Shown: positions 46,497-55,799, counted from the stretch's first letter. The stretch is DNA of 64,000 nucleotides from Dethiobacter sp. (GCA_018333395.1 JAGXSQ010000117.1:4348-68347); one strand, 5' to 3'. Numbers and translations: made by a program. The notes: generated by a model from the sequence alone, not told the origin.

Positions 46497-47426
46497 ATGG
46501 AAATAGTTAATGGAATCTCATTTTTCAGGCAAGCATGCCGTGAACCACATGTGCTTTCTCTTGGTAATTTTGACGGTGTACACCTGGGGCATCGTGCTAT
46601 TCTCCAGGCAACCGTTGACGCAGCTAAAGAGCGTGGCGGCAAGAGCTCTGTCCTGATTTTCACACCCCACCCGCTGCAGGTTCTGGCGCCGGAAAGGTTC
46701 CCCGCTCTCCTGATTAGTATGGAGGATCGCATGCGTCTGCTTGCTGCCGCTGGTATTGACTATGCTATTGTTCACCGATTTACCAAAGAATTTGCCGCTA
46801 TTACTCCGGAGAAGTTTGCCAAAGAAATTTTAAAAGGGCAGCTTGACGTCAGCGGCGTGGTTGTAGGCTTTGACTACACGTTCGGTTGTTATGGATCCGG
46901 CAGTACTGAAGACATGCAAAATTTCGGAAAAATATGCCAGTTTACGGTAAAAGTTATTGATCCGGTTGCCGTCAACGGCGAGCCGGCAGGTAGTTCCAGA
47001 ATTCGCACCCTTCTTTTGATGGGCAGGGTGGAGGAAGCGGCCGAGATGCTGGGCTATACGTTTTATCTGCGTGGCACGGTGGTACCTGGCGACGGCCGAG
47101 GACGCAAGCTTGGCTTTCCAACGGCTAATGTGCTGAGCTCGTGTGATGTTATCCAGCCGGGTCATGGCGTCTATCTGACACGTGCCTTGGTGGCAGGTCG
47201 GTCGTTTTGGGGAGTGACTAACGTCGGCAGGAGACCTACTTTTTGTAAGGGGGAGACAGCCGTGGAAGTTTACCTGCTAGATGTTGCTGGAAACTTTTAC
47301 GGACAGGAATTAACTGTAGAGTTTTGGCGAAAAATCAGAGATGAAAAGACTTTTGCGAGCTCCACCGAGCTAGTAGAGCAGATTAGCCAAGATGTAGCTG
47401 GCGCCCGCCAATGGATTGCCACATAA
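46497..47426 (+). CDS. ribF: Bifunctional riboflavin kinase / FAD synthetase
   Basis: Makes FMN then FAD from riboflavin; 309 residues. N-terminal nucleotidyltransferase domain with LGNFDGVHLGHRAIL, and C-terminal flavokinase domain with GRGRKLGFPTANV and GVTNVGRRPTF. The ATG at 46497 lies 6 bases after AGGTG; the in-frame GTG at 46488 is inside that ribosome site. Confidence 0.95.
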   Translation: MEIVNGISFFRQACREPHVLSLGNFDGVHLGHRAILQATVDAAKERGGKSSVLIFTPHPLQVLAPERFPALLISMEDRMRLLAAAGIDYAIVHRFTKEFAAITPEKFAKEILKGQLDVSGVVVGFDYTFGCYGSGSTEDMQNFGKICQFTVKVIDPVAVNGEPAGSSRIRTLLLMGRVEEAAEMLGYTFYLRGTVVPGDGRGRKLGFPTANVLSSCDVIQPGHGVYLTRALVAGRSFWGVTNVGRRPTFCKGETAVEVYLLDVAGNFYGQELTVEFWRKIRDEKTFASSTELVEQISQDVAGARQWIAT

Positions 47427-47429
47427 TCC

Positions 47430-47458
47430 TTGCCGTTCCCTCTGTAGTATGATAGAAT
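47430..47458 (+). promoter_or_regulatory. Sigma-A promoter of rpsO-pnp
   Basis: TTGCCG (47430-47435), a 17-base spacer and TAGAAT (47453-47458), predicting a start near 47465. It lies just after the end of ribF. Confidence 0.65.
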
Positions 47459-47464
47459 GTCGAT

Positions 47465-47550
47465 GTTAAACCTTAGGCTAGGGTAGTTGCTTCTCCGGAC
47501 CGTGAGACGGTCTGCATTTACCTTGGCTTAGTGGGGATCTGAAAAAAGGA
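47465..47550 (+). promoter_or_regulatory. Candidate S15 autoregulatory leader of rpsO
   Basis: The leader holds two similar blocks, CCTTAGGCTAGGG (47471-47483) and CCTTGGCTTAGTGGGG (47521-47536), around a perfect GACCGT-GAG-ACGGTC hairpin (47498-47512). Structured leaders bound by S15 are known upstream of rpsO in Firmicutes; assignment to that class is inferred from position and structure. Confidence 0.55.
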
Positions 47551-47560
47551 GGTGAAAGCG

Positions 47561-47830
47561 GTGGCTTTGGATACTACCCGTAAACAGGGGTTGATTGCCA
47601 AGTTCCGCCTGCACGAGACGGACACCGGTTCCCCCGAAGTCCAAATCGCTCTGCTGACGGAGCGCATCAACTACTTGACGGAGCATTTGCAGATGCACAA
47701 AAAGGATCATCATTCGCGTCGCGGGTTGCTGAAAATGGTCGGCCAACGCCGGGCTTTGCTCAATTATGTGAAGAAAATTGATGCCGAGCGCTATCGCAGC
47801 ATTTTAGGGAAACTGAATCTGCGCAAATAG
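47561..47830 (+). CDS. rpsO: 30S ribosomal protein S15
   Basis: Primary 16S rRNA-binding protein of 89 residues, the standard length. [18 protein letters not shown] and [19 protein letters not shown] are family signatures. GTG at 47561 is used, 6 bases after AGGAGGTG; an earlier in-frame GTG (47552) is part of that ribosome site. Confidence 0.97.
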   Translation: MALDTTRKQGLIAKFRLHETDTGSPEVQIALLTERINYLTEHLQMHKKDHHSRRGLLKMVGQRRALLNYVKKIDAERYRSILGKLNLRK

Positions 47831-47846
47831 TTTGCGGGCAACAAAC

Positions 47847-47877
47847 ACAACAAGCGGGGGGAAACCCCGCTTGTTGT
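47847..47877 (+). terminator. Long hairpin between rpsO and pnp
   Basis: A perfect 13 bp stem, ACAACAAGCGGGG (47847-47859) with CCCCGCTTGTTGT (47865-47877), and a GGAAA loop. No T-run follows, so it may be a processing or stability element rather than a true terminator; RNase III cuts at the equivalent place in E. coli. Confidence 0.6.
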
Positions 47878-47910
47878 CAAGACATTAGTTCGCAAGGAGG
47901 GATGTTACTT

Positions 47911-50082
47911 TTGAAAACATTTAAGCTAGAACTTGCCGGTCGGGAAATGAGTTTTGAAACCGGCAGAGTAGCCAAGCAAGCTAGCGGTGCGGTCCTGGTG
48001 CGTTATGGGGATACGGTGGCGCTGGTGACGGCTACAGTTTCGCCTGAGCCGCGCGAAGGCATTGATTTTTTTCCGTTGACGGTTGATTATGAGGAAAGAC
48101 TTTATGCGGTAGGCAAAATTCCAGGAGGCTTCATTAAGCGCGAAGGACGTCCTACGGAAAAAGCGATTCTGGCATCTCGGCTGACAGACCGGCCCTGCAG
48201 ACCGCTTTTCCCAAAGGGTTTTCGTAATTCTGTACATATTGTGGCTACAGTGCTTTCTGTTGATCAGGACTGTGCCCCGGAAATACTTGCTATCTGCGGT
48301 GCTTCGGCGGCGCTATCCATTTCTGATATTCCTTTCGCTGGCCCTATTGCCGCCTCCTTCGTAGGCTGGGTAGAGGGACATCCGGTCATTAATCCTACGC
48401 AGGCGCAGGCCGAACACTCTCGCTTGCACCTGGTGGTGGCCAGCACGAGTGAGGCCATTATGATGGTGGAGGCCAGCGCTTCTGAGCTGACTGAGGAAGA
48501 GATTCTGGAAGCGATTATGGCCGGATACGAAGCCAATAAGAAAGTAGTGGCGTTGCAGGAACAGATGGTTCAGGAGCTTGGTGCTGAAAAAATGACGGTG
48601 TCCGCTTTTACGCCTGATGCGGCCATCACTGCCCAGGTACGTGAGTTTTGCAGAGACCGCGTGGAACTGGCGTTGCGCCTCCATGAGAAGCAGGAACGGG
48701 AGTCCGCAATCAGTAGCGCTAAGAAAGAAGCGCTCGCCCAGCTTCTTCCTCTTTATGCCGAAAAAGATAAGGACATCCGCTTCATCTTCGATAATCTCGT
48801 AAAAGAAACGATGCGCGCCATGATCCTGCAGGAAAGCACCCGGCCCGACGGCCGTCGTCCCTCTGAAATCAGGCCCATCGGCTCGGAGGTGGGTGTCTTA
48901 CCCAGGACACACGGTTCAGGCTTGTTTACGCGTGGACAGACTCAGGTTCTGACTATCTGCACACTGGGACCGCCTGGTGATGAACAGCGGTTGGATGGCC
49001 TGACGCTGGAGGAGACGAAGCGCTACATGCACCATTATAATTTCCCACCCTATAGCGTAGGTGAAGCTGGCTTCATGCGCGGCCCCGGTCGCCGGGATGT
49101 GGGGCACGGTGCTCTGGCGGAGCGGGCGCTGGTTCCAGCGATTCCCTCGCGAGAGGATTTTCCTTACACTATCCGCTTGGTTTCCGAAGTGCTGGAGTCG
49201 AACGGTTCCACATCCATGGGTAGTGTCTGTGGCTCTACGCTGGCCTTGATGGATGCTGGTGTGCCAATTAAAAAACCAGTTTCCGGCATCGCCATGGGCT
49301 TGATTAAAGAAGGCGATGAGGTAGCTATTTTAAGTGACATCCAGGGTATGGAAGACTTTCTGGGCGATATGGACTTTAAGGTTGCCGGGACACGGGATGG
49401 CATTACGGCATTACAGATGGATATCAAAATCAAGGGACTTTCCCGGGAGATTCTTGCCCTAGCGTTGGCGCAGGCTAAAGCTGGTTATCTGCATATCTTG
49501 GACAAGATGCTGATGGTCATTCCTCGGCCGCGCGAGGAAATGTCTCCTTACGCGCCGCGCATCATCACCGTGCAGATTCATCCTGATAAAATACGTGATA
49601 TTATCGGACCTGGCGGCAAGATGATTAACAAAATCACTACTGAAACTAACACTGAGATAGATATTGAGGATGACGGTACCGTCTATATTTCGGCGGTCAA
49701 TCAGGAAATGGGCCAACTGGCCCAAAAGATGATTGAGGCGCTAACAAGGGAAGTGGCCCCTGGAGAGGTCTACCTGGGGAAGGTGACGCGTGTGGAGAAG
49801 TATGGCGCTTTTGTGGAAATATTCCCCGGCAAAGACGGGTTGGTGCACATTTCACGCCTAGCCCATGAACGGGTGGAAAAGACGGAGGACGTCGTCAAGG
49901 TTGGTGATGAAACGCCCGTCAAGGTTATCGGCATTGACGAGCGCGGCCGCATCGACCTCTCCCGCCGGGCTGCTATCCCCAACGAGCTTGGTCTGATGAT
50001 AGAGGAAGAAGTGCCCAAAAGAGAAGATCGCCGAGAGCGACGACCTTTTGACGGGCGCCGCAGAGAAGGGCCTAAACGCTAA
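47911..50082 (+). CDS. pnp: Polyribonucleotide nucleotidyltransferase (PNPase)
   Basis: Phosphorolytic 3'-5' exoribonuclease of the RNA-decay machinery, 723 residues. Two RNase PH domains flank a helical domain, then a KH domain ([14 protein letters not shown]) and an S1 domain ([21 protein letters not shown]). [18 protein letters not shown] and [19 protein letters not shown] lie in the second catalytic domain. TTG at 47911 is chosen, 10 bases after AAGGAGG; the ATG at 47902 is too close to it. The basic C-terminal tail ends inside the terminator hairpin. Confidence 0.97.
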   Translation: MKTFKLELAGREMSFETGRVAKQASGAVLVRYGDTVALVTATVSPEPREGIDFFPLTVDYEERLYAVGKIPGGFIKREGRPTEKAILASRLTDRPCRPLFPKGFRNSVHIVATVLSVDQDCAPEILAICGASAALSISDIPFAGPIAASFVGWVEGHPVINPTQAQAEHSRLHLVVASTSEAIMMVEASASELTEEEILEAIMAGYEANKKVVALQEQMVQELGAEKMTVSAFTPDAAITAQVREFCRDRVELALRLHEKQERESAISSAKKEALAQLLPLYAEKDKDIRFIFDNLVKETMRAMILQESTRPDGRRPSEIRPIGSEVGVLPRTHGSGLFTRGQTQVLTICTLGPPGDEQRLDGLTLEETKRYMHHYNFPPYSVGEAGFMRGPGRRDVGHGALAERALVPAIPSREDFPYTIRLVSEVLESNGSTSMGSVCGSTLALMDAGVPIKKPVSGIAMGLIKEGDEVAILSDIQGMEDFLGDMDFKVAGTRDGITALQMDIKIKGLSREILALALAQAKAGYLHILDKMLMVIPRPREEMSPYAPRIITVQIHPDKIRDIIGPGGKMINKITTETNTEIDIEDDGTVYISAVNQEMGQLAQKMIEALTREVAPGEVYLGKVTRVEKYGAFVEIFPGKDGLVHISRLAHERVEKTEDVVKVGDETPVKVIGIDERGRIDLSRRAAIPNELGLMIEEEVPKREDRRERRPFDGRRREGPKR

Positions 50083-50098
50083 CCGTTTAGGCTTTTTT
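50070..50098 (+). terminator. Rho-independent terminator of pnp
   Basis: GCCTAAACG (50070-50078) pairs with CGTTTAGGC (50084-50092), followed by TTTTTT. The stem overlaps the pnp stop codon. The bases from here to 50228 hold nothing I can support. Confidence 0.92.
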
Positions 50099-50228
50099 GT
50101 TTGCCCCGCATAAGGGCTACTTGGCGGCGCTGGCTTTTGCGCCCCGGGCCGTCTGGTAGTCGTACAACAAACAGCGGAGACTTCGAAGGGCCTACGTTTG
50201 TCTTATGTGTAGCACGGCTGCAAGGGCA

Positions 50229-51023
50229 TTAACTACCGCTTTCGTGACGCAACGTCCCTTTTGCTTTATCCATCCAGTAGGTGTACCGCTTCTTACCCTT
50301 GGTGGAGCGGCCGAACTCAATCGCTGCCTCCGGACAGAAATTTACACAGCACATGCAGTGCTCGCACCCAGCCTTCCAGCGGGGGCGGGCATCGCTGTCT
50401 AGCGCAATGCACTGCGTCGGGCACATGGTAACGCAGGCTCCGCAGCCCGTGCACGCGTCGTTGGCACGGTAGAAGCGCCCCATGTAGTTGAGGCCGAATA
50501 GGAACATGCGATGCGCAAGGGCGAGGGGGCCAAAGCGGCTATAGTGCGGCAATGTAGATGCCGCGTCGCCTAGCGCTGCCAGCAACTCGGCCACCTTTGC
50601 TCTGCCTGCCGCGACGATTTCTGCCGCTTTGCTGTCCGCATCTGCCTCGCTAAAGACAATGTAGTTGTTGGGCATACGCACCCAATCCGCCAACTTAACA
50701 TGGTAGCCCTTTTGGCTCAAGGCCCGGGCTACAGCAGCAGGCGCGGGCCCCGCCGTACCTGCTGCGTTGGCGACGACAATCGCCGCCTTTCCTTCCCCCG
50801 GTGGTAACGACCGCACGAAGTTGACGATAATGCGCGGGGCGCCAAAACAGTAAACCGGGAAGAAGACTCCTATCAGGTCGGCCGGACAGAGCTCGCGATG
50901 GCTAGCAACATCGCGTAGGGTTATCGCGGTGCCCTGCTGCGAGATAGTCTCGCCTGCAGCTTCGGCTAAAGCCTTGGTGTTGCCAGTGCCAGAGAAATAG
51001 TAGAATGTAGCAGTACGATACAT
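50229..51023 (-). CDS. EFR1-type flavodoxin/ferredoxin fusion protein
   Basis: A 264-residue soluble redox protein. The N-terminus is a flavodoxin-like domain with the FMN phosphate loop FSGTGNTKALAEA. The C-terminus holds two 4Fe-4S motifs (CTGCGACVTMCP and CEHCMCCVNFCP). Proteins of this EFR1 type occur widely in anaerobes with unknown partners. ATG at 51023 has GTGAGG six bases upstream on its strand. The frame stays open back to 51137, into the neighbouring IS remnant, but that extension is not conserved-looking. It is the only minus-strand gene after the sigma-54 activator and breaks an otherwise co-directional housekeeping region, suggesting acquisition or insertion. Confidence 0.85.
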   Translation of the reverse strand: MYRTATFYYFSGTGNTKALAEAAGETISQQGTAITLRDVASHRELCPADLIGVFFPVYCFGAPRIIVNFVRSLPPGEGKAAIVVANAAGTAGPAPAAVARALSQKGYHVKLADWVRMPNNYIVFSEADADSKAAEIVAAGRAKVAELLAALGDAASTLPHYSRFGPLALAHRMFLFGLNYMGRFYRANDACTGCGACVTMCPTQCIALDSDARPRWKAGCEHCMCCVNFCPEAAIEFGRSTKGKKRYTYWMDKAKGTLRHESGS

Positions 51024-51083
51024 GAGCAACCTCACTTTCTTAGTCCCGGTTTGGGCTCGCTTGCACGGGTAGGGCAAAAGCTG

Positions 51084-51331
51084 TGTCCATGGCGCTTCAA
51101 AGTTGACCCTTTTCGGCACTTGAATTTTGACCCCCAAAAGATGAACTGACTCTTCTATGACATCGACATCGGTAGTTCCGCGTCACCTCCTGAGGTCATG
51201 GCCATCTCCAACGGCCTCCGAACTAACCCGGCTCGTTGTTTTTCTTTCAGGCGGCATGATTCGCCTTTGCTGTTGATGACCGTACTGTGGTGGAGCCTGA
51301 TAACCTTCGCGGCAACCGCGACAAATCCTGC
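51084..51331 (-). mobile_element. Decayed IS21-family remnant: 3' end of istB and one terminus
   Basis: On the minus strand 51331-51155 reads, without a stop until a terminal TAG, as about 58 residues resembling the C-terminus of IstB, the IS21 ATP-binding helper protein (key stretch LHHSTVINSKGESCRLKEKQ). The frame is broken by TGA at 51334-51332, and no upstream istB or istA was found. The 70 bases beyond the stop, ending near TGTCC at 51084-51088, look like the non-coding end of such an element. No matching left terminus or target duplication was seen. The rest of the 51024-51469 gap holds no gene. Confidence 0.6.
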
Positions 51332-51469
51332 TCAATAATCTTTTAGGAGTCATATTCGGGAATCGTGGCCAGGAATATCTTGTAGCTGGCGGTAAGGTCA
51401 GGGCTCGATACATTTTTACTCTTGTTTTTGCATAACAATGAGCTGGGAGTTACTGTGCCGGAGGAAAGG

Positions 51470-52207
51470 GTGGAGGGCATGTCCCGGGAAGCGCGCCGAC
51501 GCCAGCGTCGGCTGGGGCTGTTTATAGCCTTACTTGTGACGGTTGCCGTCTTGTCTGTCTTGTTGCACGGCCAGATTCTTGACGATATTTTTTCTCCGCT
51601 CGTCAGGGGAGCAATTTACCGCGTCGAGACAGAAAGAAAGGCGGTGGCACTTACCTTCGACGTGGTCTGGATGCCGGCGGAGACAGGGGTACTTTTAGAT
51701 ATTCTGGACCGTTATCAGGTCAGAGTCACGTTTTTTTTAACTGGCCAGTGGGTACGTAATAACCCGGACTTGGCGCGGGAAATAATCCTGCGCGGCCATG
51801 AAATCGGGCAACACAGCTTTTCTCATCAGCGGCTGCCAGAGCTAGGCGATAAAGAGTTGGCTAGCGAGTTTGACCTGTTGGAGAAAGCGCTGCGCGAAGA
51901 GCTAAATGTTACGACAAAGCTTTTCCGACCGCCTTATGGTGATCTTGATCAGCGAGTGCAGGATTTTGCTGCGGAGAGAGGGTACACTACCGTACTCTGG
52001 AGCATCAACCCGCACGACTGGCTTAACCCCGGCGTGGACCTGATTGCCCGTCGTGTCCTGCAAAATATACATCAGGGGGCCATTGTTCTCTTCCATTCGA
52101 GTTCCAGCCAGTTGCCAGAAGCACTGCCGTTAATCATCGAGGGATTAAGAGCAAAAGAATACGAGATGTTGACGGTCTCTGCTTTGCTTGGGCTGGCAGG
52201 CAAATAG
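51470..52207 (+). CDS. Polysaccharide deacetylase (NodB family), membrane-anchored
   Basis: A 245-residue protein with a short basic N-terminus, one membrane segment (FIALLVTVAVLSVLL) and a NodB domain, close to the PdaB/sporulation type. Motif 1 reads TFDVVW instead of TFDD, so the second aspartate is replaced; the metal-binding HSFSH motif and the RPPYGD and HSS-containing C-terminal motifs are kept. It may deacetylate peptidoglycan or another cell-surface glycan during sporulation. GTG at 51470 follows GGAGGA by 5 bases; ATG at 51479 is possible. Confidence 0.82.
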   Translation: MEGMSREARRRQRRLGLFIALLVTVAVLSVLLHGQILDDIFSPLVRGAIYRVETERKAVALTFDVVWMPAETGVLLDILDRYQVRVTFFLTGQWVRNNPDLAREIILRGHEIGQHSFSHQRLPELGDKELASEFDLLEKALREELNVTTKLFRPPYGDLDQRVQDFAAERGYTTVLWSINPHDWLNPGVDLIARRVLQNIHQGAIVLFHSSSSQLPEALPLIIEGLRAKEYEMLTVSALLGLAGK

Positions 52208-52219
52208 GGGGCGAAGGTA

Positions 52220-53242
52220 ATGCGTTTCCGTTACTTCAGAGCTCTAGACGGCCTTAAGGTGTGCAGTATTTTCTTGGTCCTCTGTATTATACCCGCAATT
52301 TTGGACGGCTGCCGTGGAAGCTGGCGACAAGGATTGGTGGCCGCTAGGCCAAACGTCACTTTTCAGGGCCAAGCGCTGGGGGGACTTTTGCCTCAGGAGG
52401 TATACGTTGTGGTGGAGCGCCTGGCTGCTGACCTGCAGATGGCGCCGCTGGAAGCAACGCTGGACCAGGAGACGGGCGGCGTCATCCCGGAGCTAAACGG
52501 CTATCAGGTTAATGTGGAAGAGACAGTTAGCGCGATTCTGGCGGCTAGGTCGGGCACGCAGGTGGCCCCGGTTTTTCGCGAAGTAACCTCCGCCGTAACT
52601 TTAGCCGCTTTTCCGGAACGGGCTATTTACAGAGGGCGTCCGGAAAGAGGTCAGGTGGCTTTTCTTGTTAATGTGGCCTGGGGGAATGAGTACCTGCCGG
52701 AGCTTTTGCAGGCGTTGCGTGAAGTGGAGGCAGGCGCCACCTTTTTTCTCGTTGGCCGCTGGGTGCGGCAGTACCCTGACCTTGCAGTAGCCATTCGCGA
52801 GGCAGGCTTTGAACTGGCCAACCATGGGTATTCGGACGCCGTATCCTTGGGCCGGGTCGGGGTCAGTGATGTCAGGGAAGAGATAGCGAAAGGTGCGGCA
52901 ACTATCAAGGACGTGTGTGGCATTTATCCGACCTACTTTAGCCCCCACAGAGGGGAACTGACGGAAAAGGTCCTGCAGGCTGCGTCCCTGGAAAACAGCC
53001 GGGTAATCATGTGGACTGTTGATACGGTCGATTGGAAGCTGCCGGGTGTGGAAAAAATGGTGCAAAAAGTCTTGGCCAAAGCGGAGGGCGGCAGCATGGT
53101 TCTGATGCATCCTACCGCCCAGACGGCGGAGTTTGTGCGGCTGACAGTCCCAGCCTTGCGGAAAAGCGGACTACATCCAGTTTCAGTTTCAGAGCTACTT
53201 TGCCCTTCCCGTATGCCAAGAAGCGCTGGTGCTATGCGGTGA
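52220..53242 (+). CDS. PG_binding_4 plus degenerate NodB domain protein
   Basis: A 340-residue exported or anchored protein. A hydrophobic segment (residues about 14-30) ends in LDGC, possibly a lipobox. Next comes a PG_binding_4-like domain (VTFQGQALGGLLPQEV ... GGVIPELNGYQVNVEET), then a NodB-like domain. Motif 1 reads LVNVAWG, without the catalytic and metal aspartates, and the HxxxH motif reads NHGYSDA, lacking the second histidine. It is therefore probably not an active deacetylase but a binding or regulatory paralogue of the gene just before it. The last bases overlap the next gene by 4. Confidence 0.78.
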   Translation: MRFRYFRALDGLKVCSIFLVLCIIPAILDGCRGSWRQGLVAARPNVTFQGQALGGLLPQEVYVVVERLAADLQMAPLEATLDQETGGVIPELNGYQVNVEETVSAILAARSGTQVAPVFREVTSAVTLAAFPERAIYRGRPERGQVAFLVNVAWGNEYLPELLQALREVEAGATFFLVGRWVRQYPDLAVAIREAGFELANHGYSDAVSLGRVGVSDVREEIAKGAATIKDVCGIYPTYFSPHRGELTEKVLQAASLENSRVIMWTVDTVDWKLPGVEKMVQKVLAKAEGGSMVLMHPTAQTAEFVRLTVPALRKSGLHPVSVSELLCPSRMPRSAGAMR

Positions 53243-54066
53243 AGAGGTGGCTTAAGCCCTGGCGAGCCACGATTTTGCTATTGCTATCAGTCATAGCGGC
53301 CCTCTTTTTCTTGTTTAACATCGGTGAGCGCTCCTATCGCTACTTCTTTGGGGTTAAGCCTGGCGTTACACTAGATGGTGTACCCGTGGAGCGAATGCTG
53401 GCTGATGAAGTACGATCCAGGTTGGAGAAAATAGCTTTAGCTTTGGAACGTGCCCCGCGCAACGCACGATATGATCCGCAGACGGGCAACATTTTCAGCG
53501 AGGTGCCGGGGATAGCGGTGGATGTTCAGGGCACACTCCAGGCTGTCATGGAGGCCGATCGGGACGAAAAAATAGCGATATTCCTCCTCCGACTCGAGCC
53601 GGAACTGACTGTAGAGCATTTTCAGAGTATTACCCGGAAGATTACTTCTTTTTCCACCAGTGGCGGTGGCAGCGCCGGGAGGACAGACAATCTGTACATT
53701 GCTGCCAGATACATGGACGGTACAGTACTGGCTCCCGGTGACGTCTTTTCTTTTAACAAGACGACAGGCCCCTTTGACCTTGAGCGGGGTTACAGCATGG
53801 CGCCGATAGTAGGCGGTGGCGGTATGGGCATCGGCGGCGGAGTCTGTCAAGTAGCTACTACGCTATACAATGCGGCTTTACAGGCACGCCTGGAAATCAT
53901 GGAAAGGCACCAGCATAGTGTCAGTGTCAGGTATGTGCCACCAGGCAAGGATGCCACAGTCACAAACTATATTGACCTGAAACTCCGCAATTCTACGGAT
54001 AGCTTTATCAAAATACGTTCCGGCGCCAGTGGAGGATACGTCTGGGTGCAAATCTGGAGCCAGTGA
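53239..54066 (+). CDS. VanW-family protein with PG_binding_4 domain
   Basis: A 275-residue protein with a basic N-terminus and one membrane segment. It has a PG_binding_4-like domain (GVTLDGVPVERMLADEV ... EVPGIAVDVQGT) and a VanW domain (APGDVFSFNKTTGPFDLERGY; GGGVCQVATTLYNAAL). The location is extracytoplasmic, with a likely cell-wall role; the biochemical activity of VanW is not established. GTG start overlapping the previous stop (GTGA). It shares the PG_binding_4 module with the preceding protein, so the two may bind the same wall structure. Confidence 0.85.
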   Translation: MKRWLKPWRATILLLLSVIAALFFLFNIGERSYRYFFGVKPGVTLDGVPVERMLADEVRSRLEKIALALERAPRNARYDPQTGNIFSEVPGIAVDVQGTLQAVMEADRDEKIAIFLLRLEPELTVEHFQSITRKITSFSTSGGGSAGRTDNLYIAARYMDGTVLAPGDVFSFNKTTGPFDLERGYSMAPIVGGGGMGIGGGVCQVATTLYNAALQARLEIMERHQHSVSVRYVPPGKDATVTNYIDLKLRNSTDSFIKIRSGASGGYVWVQIWSQ

Positions 54067-54126
54067 CTTGACAAAGGCGCGCGCCAGAAAGTAAGCTGGG
54101 GAAGAAATAATGAAAGGGAGCGCACA

Positions 54127-54576
54127 ATGCCACACATACAAGTTTTTGTTAACAAGCTTCCCCATGCCCACGACCTGCCACTGCCCAGCTACATGACCAA
54201 GGGGTCGGCGGGTATGGATCTGCTGGCCGCAATCACCGAGCCTCTTGTTCTACTGCCCGGTACCCGCGCCCTGATTCCAGCAGGACTGCAGATCGCCTTG
54301 CCGGCTGGGTTTGAGGCGCAAGTGCGGCCGCGCAGCGGCCTGGCGTTCCGGCACGGTATCACCGTGCTGAACAGCCCTGGAACCATTGATGCCGATTACC
54401 GCGGAGAAATCAAAGTGGTCTTGGCTAATTTGGGGGAGGAGCCTTTTGTCGTTAACAGAGGAGACCGTATCGCCCAACTGGTGCTGGGCAGGGTGGTGCA
54501 GGCTTCTTTCTGCGAATGTGAAACCCTGCCGGAATCAGGGCGTGGGGAGGGAGGCTTCGGACATACCGGCCTTTAG
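54127..54576 (+). CDS. dut: dUTP diphosphatase
   Basis: Trimeric dUTPase of 149 residues that removes dUTP and supplies dUMP. All five family motifs can be read: [37 protein letters not shown] and the C-terminal [19 protein letters not shown] precedes the ATG. Confidence 0.96.
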   Translation: MPHIQVFVNKLPHAHDLPLPSYMTKGSAGMDLLAAITEPLVLLPGTRALIPAGLQIALPAGFEAQVRPRSGLAFRHGITVLNSPGTIDADYRGEIKVVLANLGEEPFVVNRGDRIAQLVLGRVVQASFCECETLPESGRGEGGFGHTGL

Positions 54577-54609
54577 CCGGTGCTCGCATATAAAAGTGGA
54601 GGGATGGGC

Positions 54610-54933
54610 ATGCCTGTTTTTTTGCTCCTGCTTACTGCCGTTGCTGCTTCACTGGCATTACGTGTACGAGAAAAGAGCAGAGCACAGAAGTACGAAGTGC
54701 CTGAGCATGCACAATCGTCGCCATTGTCACAGGCGTTGCAGGAGTTGGTATCTACAGCTGGGGGCATCTATTTGTCCCTTGTCCTGCTGACAGCTTTTTT
54801 GCAGATAGATATGAGCAAAAAAACCTTGATAAGCGGTAAGGAAATAGATACGCTGGCCTTTATAGCACTTGCGCTGGCTGTTGCACAGCCGTTTTTACTG
54901 CGTTTCTACCGCTGGTTTAAAGGAGTGTTGTAA
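54610..54933 (+). CDS. Hypothetical small membrane protein
   Basis: Not recognised. A 107-residue protein with three hydrophobic segments: one at the N-terminus (PVFLLLLTAVAASLAL), one in the middle (GGIYLSLVLLTAFLQI) and one near the C-terminus (LAFIALALAVAQPFLL). The start is ATG 54610, about 6 bases after GGAGGG; the ATG at 54604 is too close to that site. It is followed 2 bases later by the YlmC-like gene, so they are probably co-expressed. Confidence 0.7.
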   Translation: MPVFLLLLTAVAASLALRVREKSRAQKYEVPEHAQSSPLSQALQELVSTAGGIYLSLVLLTAFLQIDMSKKTLISGKEIDTLAFIALALAVAQPFLLRFYRWFKGVL

Positions 54934-54935
54934 TT

Positions 54936-55199
54936 TTGGAGCTTTCCAGACTCTCACGCAGGGAGATTATCAATCTTTACGACGGGGCTAGGCTGGGCTT
55001 TATCGGTGAAGCTGACTTGGTAATTGACGAGAAAAGCGGGGAAATTAAGGCTATTATTGTCGCTCCCAGGGGATTGTCTCTGAAATTTAGTCGCAGCAAA
55101 GAGATGTTCATTCCCTGGACAGCGGTAAAAAAAATCGGCGATGAAGTGATGATTATTGATCTCTCACCAGCGGCTGCCTCTTCCCCTAGGCTGTCTTGA
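54936..55199 (+). CDS. YlmC/YmxH-family PRC-barrel protein
   Basis: An 87-residue PRC-barrel protein of the YlmC/YmxH family, which is linked to sporulation in Firmicutes. RLSRREIINLYDGARLG, the DEKSGEIKAIIV strand pair and FIPWTAVKKIGDEVMII are typical. TTG start, about 10 bases after AAAGGAG. Function is not known in detail. It lies just upstream of the spore-linked dpaAB genes. Confidence 0.85.
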   Translation: MELSRLSRREIINLYDGARLGFIGEADLVIDEKSGEIKAIIVAPRGLSLKFSRSKEMFIPWTAVKKIGDEVMIIDLSPAAASSPRLS

Positions 55200-55268
55200 A
55201 TAAGATGTTTTCTGTCGGCTGATACTAAGCGGGGAGACCTAATCAGTCGTAAGGAGGCATCTTAAAAG

Positions 55269-55754
55269 TTGCAGAAGGTCCTTGCATTGTTCCGTTCCGG
55301 TGGGCAGGCTGAAGAAGCAATCAGAGAGCTAAAAGCCAGGGATTTTGCCGTTCAGGACATCTCTGTCGTGGCGAGTAGTGATGATGTTGGCGGCCAGGGT
55401 AACGACCTAACGGGCCGTGACCATCAGAATCTGGCTAACGGTACGGTTGCAGGAGGCGCGATTGGCGGGTTGACTGGGTTGCTGGCAGGAGTCGGAGCCC
55501 TGTTAATCCCTGGCCTTGGCCCGATCATAGCGGCCGGTCCCTTGGCCGGAGCGCTGACTGGTATCGTGACCGGCGGTATTGCCGGAGGACTTATTGACTA
55601 TGGCCTTCCCGAAGCAGAGGGCCGGCGCTATGAGGAGGAGATCAGCCGCGGCAATGTCCTAGTAGCGGTAGAAACGGATGATGAAAATCTATCCCGGGAA
55701 GTGATCGCCGTTTTTCGGGAAAACGGTGCCCAGGAAGTAAAAACTCATCTATAA
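55269..55754 (+). CDS. YflT/general stress protein 17M-like glycine-rich protein
   Basis: A 161-residue protein. The N-terminus (KVLALFRSGGQAEEAIRELK) resembles the YflT/general-stress 17M domain. The middle is a long Gly/Ala/Leu-rich segment (about residues 58-110) of the type that forms hairpin membrane insertions. The C-terminus repeats a small alpha/beta motif (NVLVAVETDDENLSREV). A stress or envelope role is inferred from family only. TTG start 11 bases after AAGGAGG. Confidence 0.75.
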   Translation: MQKVLALFRSGGQAEEAIRELKARDFAVQDISVVASSDDVGGQGNDLTGRDHQNLANGTVAGGAIGGLTGLLAGVGALLIPGLGPIIAAGPLAGALTGIVTGGIAGGLIDYGLPEAEGRRYEEEISRGNVLVAVETDDENLSREVIAVFRENGAQEVKTHL

Positions 55755-55771
55755 CAGGTAACGTTCGGGTA

Positions 55772-55799
55772 ACCCGGCGCCACAAGCGCCGGGTTTTTT
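55772..55799 (+). terminator. Rho-independent terminator
   Basis: ACCCGGCGC (55772-55780), CACAA loop, GCGCCGGGT (55786-55794) and a T-run to 55799. It isolates the dpaA promoter region from the upstream genes. Confidence 0.93.

Noticed and set aside
51024..51137. N-terminal extension of the EFR1-type protein
   Set aside because: It reads through the end of the IS21 remnant; the good ribosome site and the flavodoxin start both point to 51023.
51183..51413. 76-codon open frame on the minus strand
   Set aside because: It is a different frame across the istB remnant; the istB-like residues are found in the other frame.
53032..53238. Longer N-terminus for the VanW protein
   Set aside because: This stretch overlaps the preceding NodB-like gene out of frame and has no protein-like pattern before the basic and membrane segments.
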